Below, piece after piece: positions 33,104 through 42,160 of a stretch of 56,375 nucleotides of DNA. The position numbers were made by a program, and so were the translations under genes. How positions within the stretch are numbered: position 1 is the first letter of the stretch; each line of letters opens with the position of its first letter. The notes under the pieces were generated by a model. That model saw only the letters and a program-made list of their open reading frames with translations. It had not been told where the DNA came from and searched no databases. Source of the DNA: Sneathiellales bacterium (GTDB lineage: Bacteria > Pseudomonadota > Alphaproteobacteria > JANQFL01); contig JANQFL010000042.1 in the NCBI GenBank assembly GCA_028277845.1, forward strand, positions 1 to 56,375, read 5' to 3'.

Positions 33104-33784
33104 TCAGCTGGGCACGCGGGTGGCGACGAGGGCCCAGTTGGGATCCTTCGAGCGGGTGTCGCGGGCGAACGTCCAGATATCGGTGATGGTATCGACGCGG
33201 TTGGGATCGCCGTCGACCACCTTGCCGTCCTCGTCCTTAGTGACGTTGACCAGTTGCGAGACGAACTTGAGCGTGACTTCCGCCACCTTGCCCTTCATCT
33301 CCGCGTCGATGACGTCGGTTTCGTCGATGGACACCAGCGTGGTTTCATGGATGTGGTTGGCGGCGGCGCGGTCGTCGACGGCCCGCTCGAACTGGCGGTA
33401 GACGTCGTCGCTGAGGAAGGTCTTGAGCGTGTCCTTGTCACCGGAGGCGAAGGCCATGATGATCATTTCATAGGCGCCCTTGGCACCGTCGACGAACATC
33501 GGCAGATCAAAACTGCGATCGGCCAGCTTGATTTGCGTGATCGCGGCCCCAAGTGGCGAGTCGTCCGTCGGTTCCGGCACGTCCGCCACCTGGCGGTTTT
33601 GATCGGGCAGAGGAATGACGTTATCGTCGCCCTGGTCCACTTGACGGTTGCGCTCCTCGCCGGTCATGTCGGGCTGTTGCTGGTGATGGCCCATGCGGCG
33701 GCCGAGCACGCTCCTGAGCCGGAGTGCGATAAAACCGGCCACCATGGCCAAGAGTATGATGTCGAAAAACTGGAAGTCAGACAT
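33104..33784 (-). CDS. Tim44/TimA domain protein
   Basis: 226 aa from the ATG at 33784. One N-terminal membrane span (FDIILLAMVAGFIALRL) is followed by a charged linker and the Tim44-like domain at about 90-220 (FVDGAKGAYEMIIMAFASGDKDTLKTFLSDDVYRQFERAV). It is homologous to the C-terminal domain of mitochondrial Tim44 and is thought to act on inner-membrane proteins. Divergent from fxsA. Confidence 0.9.
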   Translation of the reverse strand: MSDFQFFDIILLAMVAGFIALRLRSVLGRRMGHHQQQPDMTGEERNRQVDQGDDNVIPLPDQNRQVADVPEPTDDSPLGAAITQIKLADRSFDLPMFVDGAKGAYEMIIMAFASGDKDTLKTFLSDDVYRQFERAVDDRAAANHIHETTLVSIDETDVIDAEMKGKVAEVTLKFVSQLVNVTKDEDGKVVDGDPNRVDTITDIWTFARDTRSKDPNWALVATRVPS

Positions 33785-33930
33785 AATTACTGCCGTCGCG
33801 TCGGCCTTGCGGGCGCCCTGCGCGTGGAATGTGAGACAGACTAGCCTAGCGGCAAGTGGCCCCTGGGTCCACCTGTGTACCCAGGCGAAGTGTTCTTTAT
33901 AGATAGGATGGCGCAAAGCCAAGGACAAGA

Positions 33931-34461
33931 ATGGCCATTTACCTGCTTCTCGCACTGATTTGCGTACCCATTTTGGAGATCGCCGTCTTCATTGAAGCCG
34001 GGGCGATCATCGGCTTGTGGCCCACTATCGGCTTGGTTGTGCTCACCGCCATCGCCGGGACGGCGCTGCTGCGCCAGCAGGGCCTGGCGACCCTGGCCCG
34101 GGCCCAGACGTCGCTGGAAAACAACCGGTTGCCGGTCAACGAGATGTTCGACGGCCTGTGCCTGCTGATCGCCGGCATCGTGCTGCTGACGCCGGGTTTC
34201 GTGACCGATGCCGTCGGTTTGCTGTTGCTGGTGCCGGCGGTGCGCGGTTTTCTGCGCGCCTGGGCCAAAAAGGTGATCGCCAAATCCGGCCATGTGCACG
34301 TGGCGGGCCGGCATTTCGTCATGCATGACGTCCGGCCCGGGCCCCGATCCGATCCCCGCGAACCCTTGCGTCCGCAAGGCGGCAACGACGTCATCGACGG
34401 CGACTATGTGGACATCACCGATACCGACCCGGACGACGGAAAACCCGGCAAACAGGGTTAA
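33931..34461 (+). CDS. fxsA: FxsA family membrane protein
   Basis: 176 aa with four hydrophobic spans in the first 115 residues. ILEIAVFIEAGAIIGLWPTIGLV and LLTPGFVTDAVGLLLLVPAVR are FxsA (YtzA) hallmarks. In E. coli, FxsA relieves exclusion of phage T7 by the F plasmid, but the normal function is not known. The C-terminal 55 residues are hydrophilic. Confidence 0.9.
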   Translation: MAIYLLLALICVPILEIAVFIEAGAIIGLWPTIGLVVLTAIAGTALLRQQGLATLARAQTSLENNRLPVNEMFDGLCLLIAGIVLLTPGFVTDAVGLLLLVPAVRGFLRAWAKKVIAKSGHVHVAGRHFVMHDVRPGPRSDPREPLRPQGGNDVIDGDYVDITDTDPDDGKPGKQG

Positions 34462-34564
34462 CGTCTGTGTGAAAGCGCAGCCGGTGCTTGTGCCCCGTCT
34501 GCAACCATGATAGCCACGGGCCGGATTTATACAGTGGGCCAGACTGAAAGAGCGGGAGAGGTCG

Positions 34565-35113
34565 ATGAGCGACACGCAAGCGGGCGGCAACGGAGCCGCC
34601 GCCGAAACGGGCAACGGAGAAGCGGCACAGGAAACGGCACAGCCGTCCATCCGGATCGCCGCCCAATACATCAAGGACCTGTCCTTCGAGAACCCCAATT
34701 CGCCTCAGTCGCTCGCCCAGCAAAGCGGCCCGCCCGACATCCAGGTCGGCATCGACGTGCAGGCCCGCGGCCTGGACCAGACCAATTTCGAAATCACGCT
34801 GCGCGTCACCGGCAACGCCAAGTTCGGCGATCAGACGGCGTTCGTCGTCGAGCTGCTGTACGGCTCGGTGTTCGTGCTGGAAAACATCCCCCAGGAAAGC
34901 CTGGAACCGATCTGCCTGATCGAATGCCCGCGGCTGATCTTCCCGTTCGCCCGCCGGGTCTTGGCGGACGTCACCCGCGACGGCGGTTTCCCGCCGCTGC
35001 TGTTGGATCCGATCGACTTCGTCTCGCTCTACCAGCGCAACAAGGCCAACCAGAACCCCGCCGCCGGAGCGGAGGCAGAGGTCGAAGCGGGCGCGGCCGA
35101 GGACGACTCCTAG
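34565..35113 (+). CDS. secB: Protein-export chaperone SecB
   Basis: 182 aa. SecB tetramers hold preproteins unfolded and hand them to SecA. The conserved core is QYIKDLSFENPNSPQSL, FEITLRVTGNAKFGDQTAFVVELLYGSVF and IECPRLIFPFARRVLADVTRDGGFPPLLLDPIDF. Long acidic/Ala N- and C-terminal tails are typical of this class. ATG at 34565 with GGGAGAGG upstream. The stop overlaps the convergent dnaQ stop by 4 bases. Confidence 0.97.
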   Translation: MSDTQAGGNGAAAETGNGEAAQETAQPSIRIAAQYIKDLSFENPNSPQSLAQQSGPPDIQVGIDVQARGLDQTNFEITLRVTGNAKFGDQTAFVVELLYGSVFVLENIPQESLEPICLIECPRLIFPFARRVLADVTRDGGFPPLLLDPIDFVSLYQRNKANQNPAAGAEAEVEAGAAEDDS

Positions 35114-35778
35114 GCGTTCCAGATGGCGTCGGGCACGCTGTCTTCGAGATACTTCCGATGGGCCGCCAGTTCTTCGTCGCTGGCGGCATGGGGACGCGGG
35201 TCGCGATGTTCGCGCGTCACCGTCACCGTGCGCGCCGCCGATTGCCGGTCCAGGGTCAGGCCGGGCTGCCGGCCGCCGATCAGTTCCAGATAGACCTCGG
35301 CCAATAGCTCCGAATCGAGCAGAGCGCCGTGCTTGGTGCGGGCGGTGTTGTCGACGCCGAAGCGGCGGCAGAGCGTATCCAGATTGACCCGTTCGCCCGG
35401 GAACTTCTTACGCGCCAGCGTCACCGTGTCCACCGCGCGGCGCGATGGAATGAACGGTTTTTCCAACCGGCGCAGCTCGGCGTTGAGGAATTTCAGATCG
35501 AACTCGGCGTTGTGGATGATCAGGGGCGCGTCGCCGATGAAGGCGAGAAAGTCGTCGGCCACGTCCTTGAACACGGGCTTGGTGGACAGGAACTCCTCGC
35601 TCAGGCCGTGCACCTGAAACGCCTCCAGCGGCATGTCCCGCTCGGGATTGATGTAGCGCTGGAAGTGGTTGCCGGTGGCGATGTGGTTGACCAGTTCGAT
35701 GCAGCCGATCTCGACGACGCGGTGGCCGGAGTTCGGATCGAGCCCGGTGGTTTCCGTATCCAGCACCACTTCACGCAT
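35110..35778 (-). CDS. dnaQ: DNA polymerase III epsilon subunit
   Basis: 222 aa, the proofreading 3'-5' exonuclease. DEDDh motifs are readable: [14 protein letters not shown] (ExoI), [16 protein letters not shown] (ExoII) and [20 protein letters not shown] (ExoIII with the conserved His and Asp). The start overlaps the coaE stop by 8 bases. Part of dnaQ-coaE-aroE-maf. Confidence 0.95.
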   Translation of the reverse strand: MREVVLDTETTGLDPNSGHRVVEIGCIELVNHIATGNHFQRYINPERDMPLEAFQVHGLSEEFLSTKPVFKDVADDFLAFIGDAPLIIHNAEFDLKFLNAELRRLEKPFIPSRRAVDTVTLARKKFPGERVNLDTLCRRFGVDNTARTKHGALLDSELLAEVYLELIGGRQPGLTLDRQSAARTVTVTREHRDPRPHAASDEELAAHRKYLEDSVPDAIWNA

Positions 35779-36376
35779 TCGTCCCTCCTTCCGCCGTCAG
35801 GATCTCGGCGATCCTCCGCACCTGCCGCCGAGTGTCCTCTTTCGGCCCGCTCGTGTCGATGACGAAATCGGCGCCGGCGCGTTTTTCCGCGTCGGGTGTC
35901 TGGCGCGCCAGGATGTTTTCGAATTTATCTTCCGTCATGCCGGGCCGGGCCAGGACCCGTTCGCGCTGCACGTCGGCCGGCGCGCTGACAACGGCGATTT
36001 TGTCGACCGCTTTCTGGCCGCCGGTTTCGAACAGCAGCGGAATGTCCAACACGACGAAGGGCGCCCCGGCGGCCCGCGCCCGTTCGAGGAAACCTTGCCG
36101 GGCCTCGGCGACGATGGGATGCACGATGGATTCCAGGTGCTTGAGCGCCGCCTTGTCGCCGACCACCCGGGCGCTGAGTTTTTCCCGGTCGACCGCACCG
36201 TCGACCACGACGCCGGGGAAGGCCGCCTCGACCGGCGCCACGGCCGTGCCGCCCTTGGCATAGGCTTCGTGCACGCCGGCATCGGCGTCGTAGGTCGGCA
36301 CGCCCAGGTCGTCGAACATCTGTTTGACCGTGCTTTTGCCCATGCCGATGGATCCGGTCAGTCCGAGGAGAATCAT
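35771..36376 (-). CDS. coaE: Dephospho-CoA kinase
   Basis: 201 aa, last step of CoA synthesis. P-loop [12 protein letters not shown] at the N-terminus, LID/CoA motif [12 protein letters not shown] and DFVIDTSGP near the C-terminus. The start ATG at 36376 is 7 bases from the aroE stop. Between dnaQ and aroE as in most alphaproteobacteria. Confidence 0.96.
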   Translation of the reverse strand: MILLGLTGSIGMGKSTVKQMFDDLGVPTYDADAGVHEAYAKGGTAVAPVEAAFPGVVVDGAVDREKLSARVVGDKAALKHLESIVHPIVAEARQGFLERARAAGAPFVVLDIPLLFETGGQKAVDKIAVVSAPADVQRERVLARPGMTEDKFENILARQTPDAEKRAGADFVIDTSGPKEDTRRQVRRIAEILTAEGGTNA

Positions 36377-36383
36377 GGCGTGT

Positions 36384-37232
36384 TCAATCCCGCAGGACGA
36401 AGTTGCGTAGCGCCGGCGTCACCTCCGGCCGCACGCCGAACCAGGCTTCGAAACCGGGCACGGCCTGGTGCAACAGCATGCCCAGGCCATCGACCACCGG
36501 ATGGCCCCGCTCCCCGACCCTTCGCAGCAGATCGGTCTCCAGCGGTGCATAGACGATGTCGGTCACCACGGCCGCCGGCGGCAGCGCCGTGAGATCGAGT
36601 TCAAGCGGCGGCTGGCCGGTCATGCCGAGCTGCGTCGTATTGACCAGAAGACCCGCGCCGGCCAGGGCCCGTCCGCGATCTTCCCAGTCCCGCACCGATA
36701 CGTCGGCCGGTGCATTGGCGAACAGTGCCGCCAGGTCTTCGGACCGGGACCGGGTGCGGTTGCAGATGACGATGGACCCGGCGCCTTGACTGATCAGTCC
36801 GGCGATCACCGACCGTGCCGCGCCGCCGGCGCCCAGCACGACGGCGGGGGCGGAGGATGCTTTCCAATCCGGTGCGCCGGCACTCAGATTGGCCATGAAG
36901 CCGTAGCCGTCGGTGTTGCGGCCATCCAGCGTGCCGTCCCCGGCGACGATGATGGTGTTGACCGCACCGATCGCCTCGGCTTGATCATCCGGCCGGTCGA
37001 CCAATCGGAAGGCCGCTTCCTTGTGCGGCACGGTGACGTTGAAGCCGCGGAAGCCGGCGGCGACCAGCCCCCGGACGGCGGTTTCGAAATCTTCCGGCTT
37101 CACGGGCAGGGGCACGTAGGCGCCGTCGATCCCGTATTGCCGCAGCCAGTAGCCGTGCAGGCGCGGCGATCGGGAATGGCCGACCGGCCAGCCCAGCACG
37201 CCGGCAAGTTTGGACTGGCCCGACAGGATCAT
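36384..37232 (-). CDS. aroE: Shikimate dehydrogenase
   Basis: 282 aa. NADPH-dependent reduction of 3-dehydroshikimate. [17 protein letters not shown] and [12 protein letters not shown] carry the shikimate site (Lys in the PHKE motif), GRNTDGYGF the Asp, and [13 protein letters not shown] the nucleotide-binding loop. Start ATG at 37232 overlaps the maf stop (ATGA). The upstream frame is open but not coding. Confidence 0.96.
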   Translation of the reverse strand: MILSGQSKLAGVLGWPVGHSRSPRLHGYWLRQYGIDGAYVPLPVKPEDFETAVRGLVAAGFRGFNVTVPHKEAAFRLVDRPDDQAEAIGAVNTIIVAGDGTLDGRNTDGYGFMANLSAGAPDWKASSAPAVVLGAGGAARSVIAGLISQGAGSIVICNRTRSRSEDLAALFANAPADVSVRDWEDRGRALAGAGLLVNTTQLGMTGQPPLELDLTALPPAAVVTDIVYAPLETDLLRRVGERGHPVVDGLGMLLHQAVPGFEAWFGVRPEVTPALRNFVLRD

Positions 37233-37840
37233 GTCGTGAGCACTCCGGCCTGGCGGAAGAAGTCGAGCAGCGGCAACAACGGCAATCCCATGATGACGAA
37301 GGTGTCCCCTTCTACACGGGAAAACAGTTGCGCTCCAAGCCCTTCGATTTCGTAGCTGCCGACGGACCGCAACGCGTCGCCGCCCATGGCCGCGAGATAC
37401 CGGTCGAGAAAGGGGTCGGACAGGGACCGCATGGTCAGATGCGCGGTTTCGCAAACGGACCATGCGATCGCACCGTTGCGCGCCACACTGACGGCGGCGT
37501 GCAGCTGGTGCCGGCGCCCGGACAGCCATTGCAGGTTCGACCGCGCTTCATCCGGGTCCGCCGGCTTGTCGAACCAGCGATCCTCGCAACGCAGCATCTG
37601 ATCGGCGCCCACGACCCATGCGCCCGGATGATGCGCCGAAACGTTCAGCGCCTTGGCGTCGGCCAGGGCCAACGCCGTGTCCTCGGCTGACCGGCCGTCC
37701 CGGCGCATGGCCTCCTTGATGCGGGTCTCGTCCACGTCCGACGGGTGTACGATACAGTCGAGACCGGCCGCCGCCAGCATGGATTGACGCGCCCGGCTGG
37801 CGGACGCGAGAACCAGTGTGGATGGGTCTGTGGATAACAC
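37229..37840 (-). CDS. maf: Maf family nucleotide pyrophosphatase
   Basis: 203 aa. Maf enzymes hydrolyse non-canonical or canonical NTPs to NMP. LVLASASRARQSMLAAAGLDCIVHPSDVDE is the family opening, and GADQMLRCEDRWFDKP carries the catalytic Asp. The start is a GTG at 37840; no better ATG exists before residue 20. The start codon region carries a perfect DnaA box. Confidence 0.92.
   Translation of the reverse strand: MLSTDPSTLVLASASRARQSMLAAAGLDCIVHPSDVDETRIKEAMRRDGRSAEDTALALADAKALNVSAHHPGAWVVGADQMLRCEDRWFDKPADPDEARSNLQWLSGRRHQLHAAVSVARNGAIAWSVCETAHLTMRSLSDPFLDRYLAAMGGDALRSVGSYEIEGLGAQLFSRVEGDTFVIMGLPLLPLLDFFRQAGVLTT
37829..37837. promoter_or_regulatory. Perfect DnaA box at the maf 5' end
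   Basis: TGTGGATAA at 37829-37837 is a perfect complement of the consensus TTATCCACA. It is inside the first codons of maf, about 3 kb from the origin candidate, and might be an outlying titration or control site. A single 9-mer may also be chance. Confidence 0.4.
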
Positions 37841-37932
37841 CTTGCTTTGCGCCCCTGAAATGATAGACTTTTCGTTAATTCACAAACACTTATACTAATT
37901 CTTTCACAGGCGTGAAGAAAGGTTCTCTACAA

Positions 37933-38973
37933 GTGTCTCAAAGTGGAGAAATCATTCCATTTGAGTCGGCCGTCCAGAAGGATCCGTACCTGGACAGCCG
38001 TAGCCGCCTGACGGATATCCTGATCCGTTATTGCCTGATCGACAGCTACACAACGTTCAAGTCTCACGGCGCCCGGTATCCGTTTATCGATCCCGCCAAT
38101 CTGTTGCCCAACACCGGCAGCCCCAATATCGAGCAACCCTATCAGAACACGGTTCTGATCTTCATGCTCGACGGCGGTCTGCCGCGCGGACTGAACAAGC
38201 ACTTCCGCCTCCGGGGTTCGAACCAGGTGACGTGGCGCAACATCCAGCGCCTGGCACCGGACATCGACGCCGGCGAATACAAGTCGGCCCATTGCGAACT
38301 GCAGTCTCCCGAGGCGGAACGGCTGCTGCGCAAACTCTCGCGTCTTGACTATGCCTTGATGGTGGAGCGGGACAAGGATGTGTTTTCCCTCTCCCATATG
38401 CATGTGAAGGTCGAGCGTTTGACGGACAACGCCATCAAGGATCTGGGCAAGCAGCTGGGCTACATCGACCGGCGCCTGTTCGAACGGGGCGAGGATTATG
38501 TCGATGCCCTGGAAGCCAAGTTCTTCGAATATTACGGCTTCTCGCAAAACGCCTCGGGACGCAAGGGTGCCGCGGCCATGGCGGCGCAGTTGCTCGACGA
38601 TCACGTCGGCCGGTTTTCGGTCTTCGTGTCCAGCCAGGAGGATTGCCGCCTCACCCAGTTGGACGAGGGCGATCTGATTACCCAGTATTTGCTTGTGCGG
38701 CTGGACGAGGACGACAAGGCGGCTTTGTCGGCGGTGCTCGACAAAACCGCGCAATCAGGCCTCGAGGACTATGTCATCGACGTCAGCGACGAGGGCCACC
38801 CCATCGTCCTGTTCCGCGTCCGCTTCCGCCGGCGCAATCCGGCTCTGGGCGCCGGCCGCGGCGTCATTGACCGTTCCCTGACCGAACCGTGGCTGGATAT
38901 CGCCGATCAAGCCGTATTGGCCCCCTTGACCGGTCATCTGCCGGCGGTGCCGTTCGCCTGGTTCCGGGGCTGA
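37933..38973 (+). CDS. Unknown 346-aa protein near the origin
   Basis: About 346 aa from a GTG at 37933 (GAAAGG 9 bases upstream); a GTG at 37912 would add 7 residues. Soluble, mixed-charge, no signal or spans. Recognisable but unassigned elements: FMLDGGLPRGLNKHFRLRGSNQVTWRNIQRLAPDI, LSHMHVKVERLTDNAIKDLGKQLGYID, and a C-terminal VLFRVRFRRRNPALG. Not assigned to any family. It lies between maf and ppsR, which normally are adjacent, and is divergent from maf. Confidence 0.7.
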   Translation: MSQSGEIIPFESAVQKDPYLDSRSRLTDILIRYCLIDSYTTFKSHGARYPFIDPANLLPNTGSPNIEQPYQNTVLIFMLDGGLPRGLNKHFRLRGSNQVTWRNIQRLAPDIDAGEYKSAHCELQSPEAERLLRKLSRLDYALMVERDKDVFSLSHMHVKVERLTDNAIKDLGKQLGYIDRRLFERGEDYVDALEAKFFEYYGFSQNASGRKGAAAMAAQLLDDHVGRFSVFVSSQEDCRLTQLDEGDLITQYLLVRLDEDDKAALSAVLDKTAQSGLEDYVIDVSDEGHPIVLFRVRFRRRNPALGAGRGVIDRSLTEPWLDIADQAVLAPLTGHLPAVPFAWFRG

Positions 38974-39133
38974 CATTCCCGACGACCAACAAGGTGACCC
39001 CAGGCCGTGATGCGCGCCATCGATAAGTGTGCTTCGCCGTACCGATAAGAACTTTTGATTTGATTGATCCGCCCGTCTCGCGAAGGATGCGGCACGAGAA
39101 CAATGCCGCGCGCACGGGACAAGGAGACACGGC

Positions 39134-39793
39134 ATGGCCAACGCACCGGTTTACATCTTCGAGGCCCGGGACAAACCGTCCCTGCCGTTGGTCGAGGTAC
39201 CGCTGATCGAGGCCACGGACGACAGCCTGCAAGGCTATGGTTGTCTCGTGGACGATCCGGACGCCTTCGACATCGAGATCGTGCGCTGGCCGGCCCAGGG
39301 CTGGCGGCCGGTGGATGAGGATTCAGGCGATGAAGGCGGCGTGGTGGAAGGCGTCTTTTCCTGTCGATGGCAGGGCGACGTGCTGCGCGGGACCAACGGC
39401 GCGGTCAACGGCGACTATGTGCTGGGCTGGCGTTGCGATCCGCAAACGGCCTCGGCCGAACAGGCGACCGGTCCGCGCGAGCAGGTTCTGCTTTGGCACC
39501 TGAACTATCATCCCGACGGCGGGCAGTTGTTCTTTCCGATCGACAACAAACCCTTCGTCGTACCCGCCGCCCTACCCGGCGACGACATCAAGCCGGAAGA
39601 CGTCGTGGCGTTCTGGTGCGACGGCAGCCGGGGCTTGTACATCCACCCGGGCATCTGGCACGAAGGCGTGTTTCCGGTCAAAGACGACCAGCGCTTCCGC
39701 GACCGCCAGGGCCGGGTTCATGCCCGGGTCAGCTGCGATTTCGGCGCGGAGTTCGGCGTGTACCTATCGGTACCGTTGCCATCGACGCCCTAA
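39134..39793 (+). CDS. Ureidoglycolate lyase/hydrolase-like protein
   Basis: 219 aa. Beta-rich cupin-like protein resembling the ureidoglycolate lyase family (AllA): LLWHLNYHPDGGQLFFPIDNKPFVVPAALPG and YIHPGIWHEGVFPVKDDQRF give the expected order and a His-rich site. In purine breakdown it would release urea from ureidoglycolate. No other allantoin genes are adjacent. ATG with AAGGAGA upstream. The stop overlaps ppsR by 3 bases on the opposite strand. Confidence 0.75.
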   Translation: MANAPVYIFEARDKPSLPLVEVPLIEATDDSLQGYGCLVDDPDAFDIEIVRWPAQGWRPVDEDSGDEGGVVEGVFSCRWQGDVLRGTNGAVNGDYVLGWRCDPQTASAEQATGPREQVLLWHLNYHPDGGQLFFPIDNKPFVVPAALPGDDIKPEDVVAFWCDGSRGLYIHPGIWHEGVFPVKDDQRFRDRQGRVHARVSCDFGAEFGVYLSVPLPSTP

Positions 39794-40623
39794 TCCATGC
39801 CGCCCGAGACATTCAGTTCGGCCCGGCGCGAGATCAGGTTGAGGATGGCGGCGGCGGTTTCCTCGATGGAGCGCCGGGTGACGTCGATGATCGGCCATTT
39901 GTTGCGGTTATAGGTCTTGCGGGCGTAGGCGACCTCTTCCTTGACCATTTCGATGTCCACGTAGTCGGTTTCCGGCGACTGGTTCATGGCCAGCAGCCGG
40001 TTGCGCCGGATCTGCACCAGCCGTTCGGGACTGGCGGTCAGGCCAACCACCAGCGGACGGGTCAGCGTGTCGAGTTCCGTCGGCAGCGGTATGCCCGGCA
40101 CGATCGGCACGTTGGCCGCCTTGACGCCGCGGTTGGCGAGGTAAATGCACGTCGGCGTTTTCGACGTGCGGGAGACGCCGACCAGAACCACGTCGGCATC
40201 GTTCAGCATACCGGCCATCTGGCCGTCGTCGTGCTGCATGGAATAGGACAGGGCCTCGATGCGATGAAAGTATTCGGCGTCCATCATGTGCTGGCGGCCG
40301 GGCTGACGCCGGCTCTTGGCGCCAAGATAGTTGCTCAACACGCCGAACACCGGATCGAGCACCGCGATACACGGCACGCGCAACCGGCGGCAACGCTCTT
40401 CCAGGATTTCCCGCAGCTCATCATTGACCAGCGTGAACATGACGACGCCGGGATTGGCTTCGACGCCCGCCAGCACGTCGTCCAGTTGTTTGGACGTTCG
40501 CACCAATGTCCATAGATGTTCGACCGCCTCGGCCTCCTCGAACTGAACCAACGCGGCCTTGGCCACCGAGTTCAGGGTTTCGCCGGTGGCGTCGGACACG
40601 AGATGAAGATGAAACGCAGTCAT
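39790..40623 (-). CDS. ppsR: Pyruvate, phosphate dikinase regulatory protein (DUF299)
   Basis: 277 aa. Bifunctional kinase/pyrophosphorylase that controls PPDK or PEP synthase. HLHLVSDATGETLNSVAKAAL opens the protein and GVSRTSKTPTCIYLANRGVKAANVPIVPG contains the P-loop-like GxSRTxKTP. Adjacent to the hemE-side origin, as in several alphaproteobacteria. Divergent from hemE. Confidence 0.95.
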   Translation of the reverse strand: MTAFHLHLVSDATGETLNSVAKAALVQFEEAEAVEHLWTLVRTSKQLDDVLAGVEANPGVVMFTLVNDELREILEERCRRLRVPCIAVLDPVFGVLSNYLGAKSRRQPGRQHMMDAEYFHRIEALSYSMQHDDGQMAGMLNDADVVLVGVSRTSKTPTCIYLANRGVKAANVPIVPGIPLPTELDTLTRPLVVGLTASPERLVQIRRNRLLAMNQSPETDYVDIEMVKEEVAYARKTYNRNKWPIIDVTRRSIEETAAAILNLISRRAELNVSGGMD

Positions 40624-41094
40624 ACGCGGTGGCCTGTCAATGATCTGGAGATCGCCGGAAAGTTACCCACGATCGCTTCGGGATAACCTATGAATAGCGC
40701 CCGTCCCAATTGGGGACAATGGGGCCTTATCACACGAAGCGTTGAGACCATGCCATCACTCAATATCCCGTCCGGATGCTTATTCAGGATGGAACGAATT
40801 CATCCCGCGTTCTGAATAACATGGATAGTTCACGGATACCGAATGGCGGGATTGGTTTTTCACCGTTTTTCGTGTTATCCCCAGCCGCGGTTTTGCATGA
40901 ACGGCGACACACTGTCCGGTGTTTTGTCCACGCAGGCCCCAACCAACATCGGTTATCCACGAAAAGCCCGCCCGGGTGTTGATCGTTGATAATCCACAGG
41001 ATTCACGGCACAACAACCACTACCACCTTTTCTTAATAAAATATTAATTGGTTAATGGATGGTAACGATTCCGAGTCGGAAAGGACCTTCAGGC
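40624..41094. other. Probable chromosomal replication origin (oriC)
   Basis: 471 bases between ppsR and hemE, with no ORF but several initiator-type signals: TTATCCACG (40953-40961), TAATCCACA (40990-40998), TTGTCCACG (40924-40932), TTATCCCCA (40875-40883) and TTATCACAC (40728-40736), all near-consensus DnaA boxes. An AT-rich run (41030-41056) suits an unwinding element. A TTATTCAG...CTGAATAA inverted repeat lies around 40780-40820. GANTC sites occur at 41000, 41067 and 41073. hemE-linked origins are known in Caulobacter and Rickettsia. Confidence 0.72.
41033..41047. promoter_or_regulatory. CtrA-type site
   Basis: TTAA-N7-TTAA (TTAA 41033-41036, TTAA 41044-41047), followed by a third TTAA at 41052-41055. 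It is the consensus for the cell-cycle regulator CtrA, which in Caulobacter binds the origin and blocks initiation. It also overlaps the probable hemE promoter. Confidence 0.55.
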
Positions 41095-42147
41095 GTGCAG
41101 GCGAACGGCACTGAAAAACGGTTTCTCAAGGCGCTCGCCGGTCGGAAGGTCGATCGGGCGCCGTTCTGGTACATGCGTCAGGCGGGACGCTATCTGGCCG
41201 AATACCGCGCGGTGCGGGAACAGGCCGGCGGCTTTCTGGACCTGTGTTACACGCCCGAGTTCGCCATCGAAGTGACGCTGCAGCCGATCCGGCGCTACCG
41301 GATGGACGCGGCCATTCTGTTCGCCGATATCCTGGTGGTACCCGATGCTCTGGGCCAGCCCGTGGCCTACAAGGAAGGCGAAGGGCCGGTGCTGGAACCG
41401 GTCCGCACGGCGGATGCCGTCAAAGATCTGAACACGTCCAATGTGGTCGGTCATTTGGCGCCGGTGTTCGAGACGTTGCGCGGATTGCGCCGGGAGTTGC
41501 CCGAAGACGTCGCCCTGATCGGGTTCGCCGGCGCGCCGTGGACGGTCGCCACCTACATGGTCGAAGGCGGCGGCAGCCCGGATCATGCGCTGACCAAGCG
41601 CTGGGCGCTGGGCGGCGAGCCGGGTTTCGATACGCTGATCGATGTCCTGGTCGACAGCACGGTCGCTTATCTCAAGGCCCAGATCGACGCCGGCGCGGAA
41701 ACCGTGCAGCTCTTCGATACTTGGTCGGGAGCACTGCCGGAATCCGGCTTCGACCGCTGGTGCATCGAACCGACCAGGCGTATCGTCGACGCCGTCAAAC
41801 AGGCCCATCCGGAAACCCCCGTCATCGGCTTTCCCCGTGGCGCCGGCGCCAAGTATGTGGACTACGTCAAACAGACCGGTGTCGATGGCGTCAGCATCGA
41901 CAGCAGCGTGTCGCCGGCGTGGGCGGCGGCCAACCTGCAGCCCTTGTGCACCGTGCAGGGCAACCTCGATCCCCAGTTCCTGGTCATCGGCGGTGATGCC
42001 ATGCTGAGCGAGGCGCAGCGGATTCTGTCGACGCTGGGCAATGGTCCGCACATCTTCAATCTCGGTCACGGCATCGTGCCGCAGACGCCACCCGAGCACG
42101 TGGCGGCGTTGTCCGAATTGATCCACGCCGGAACGGCGGACGACTGA
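41095..42147 (+). CDS. hemE: Uroporphyrinogen decarboxylase
   Basis: 350 aa from a GTG at 41095 with AAAGGA 9 bases upstream; an ATG at 41059 would add 12 residues and run into the CtrA-type site. Converts uroporphyrinogen III to coproporphyrinogen III. PFWYMRQAGRYLAEYRAVR is the family's substrate-binding motif and GFAGAPWTVATYMVEGGGS the second. Followed within 13 bases by hemH. Confidence 0.95.
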   Translation: MQANGTEKRFLKALAGRKVDRAPFWYMRQAGRYLAEYRAVREQAGGFLDLCYTPEFAIEVTLQPIRRYRMDAAILFADILVVPDALGQPVAYKEGEGPVLEPVRTADAVKDLNTSNVVGHLAPVFETLRGLRRELPEDVALIGFAGAPWTVATYMVEGGGSPDHALTKRWALGGEPGFDTLIDVLVDSTVAYLKAQIDAGAETVQLFDTWSGALPESGFDRWCIEPTRRIVDAVKQAHPETPVIGFPRGAGAKYVDYVKQTGVDGVSIDSSVSPAWAAANLQPLCTVQGNLDPQFLVIGGDAMLSEAQRILSTLGNGPHIFNLGHGIVPQTPPEHVAALSELIHAGTADD

Positions 42148-42160
42148 GGACGGCCTGGCC

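Noticed and set aside
37912-37932. GTG at 37912 as start of the unknown origin-side gene
   Set aside because: The ribosome site fits the GTG at 37933 better; both remain possible, with no effect on the call.
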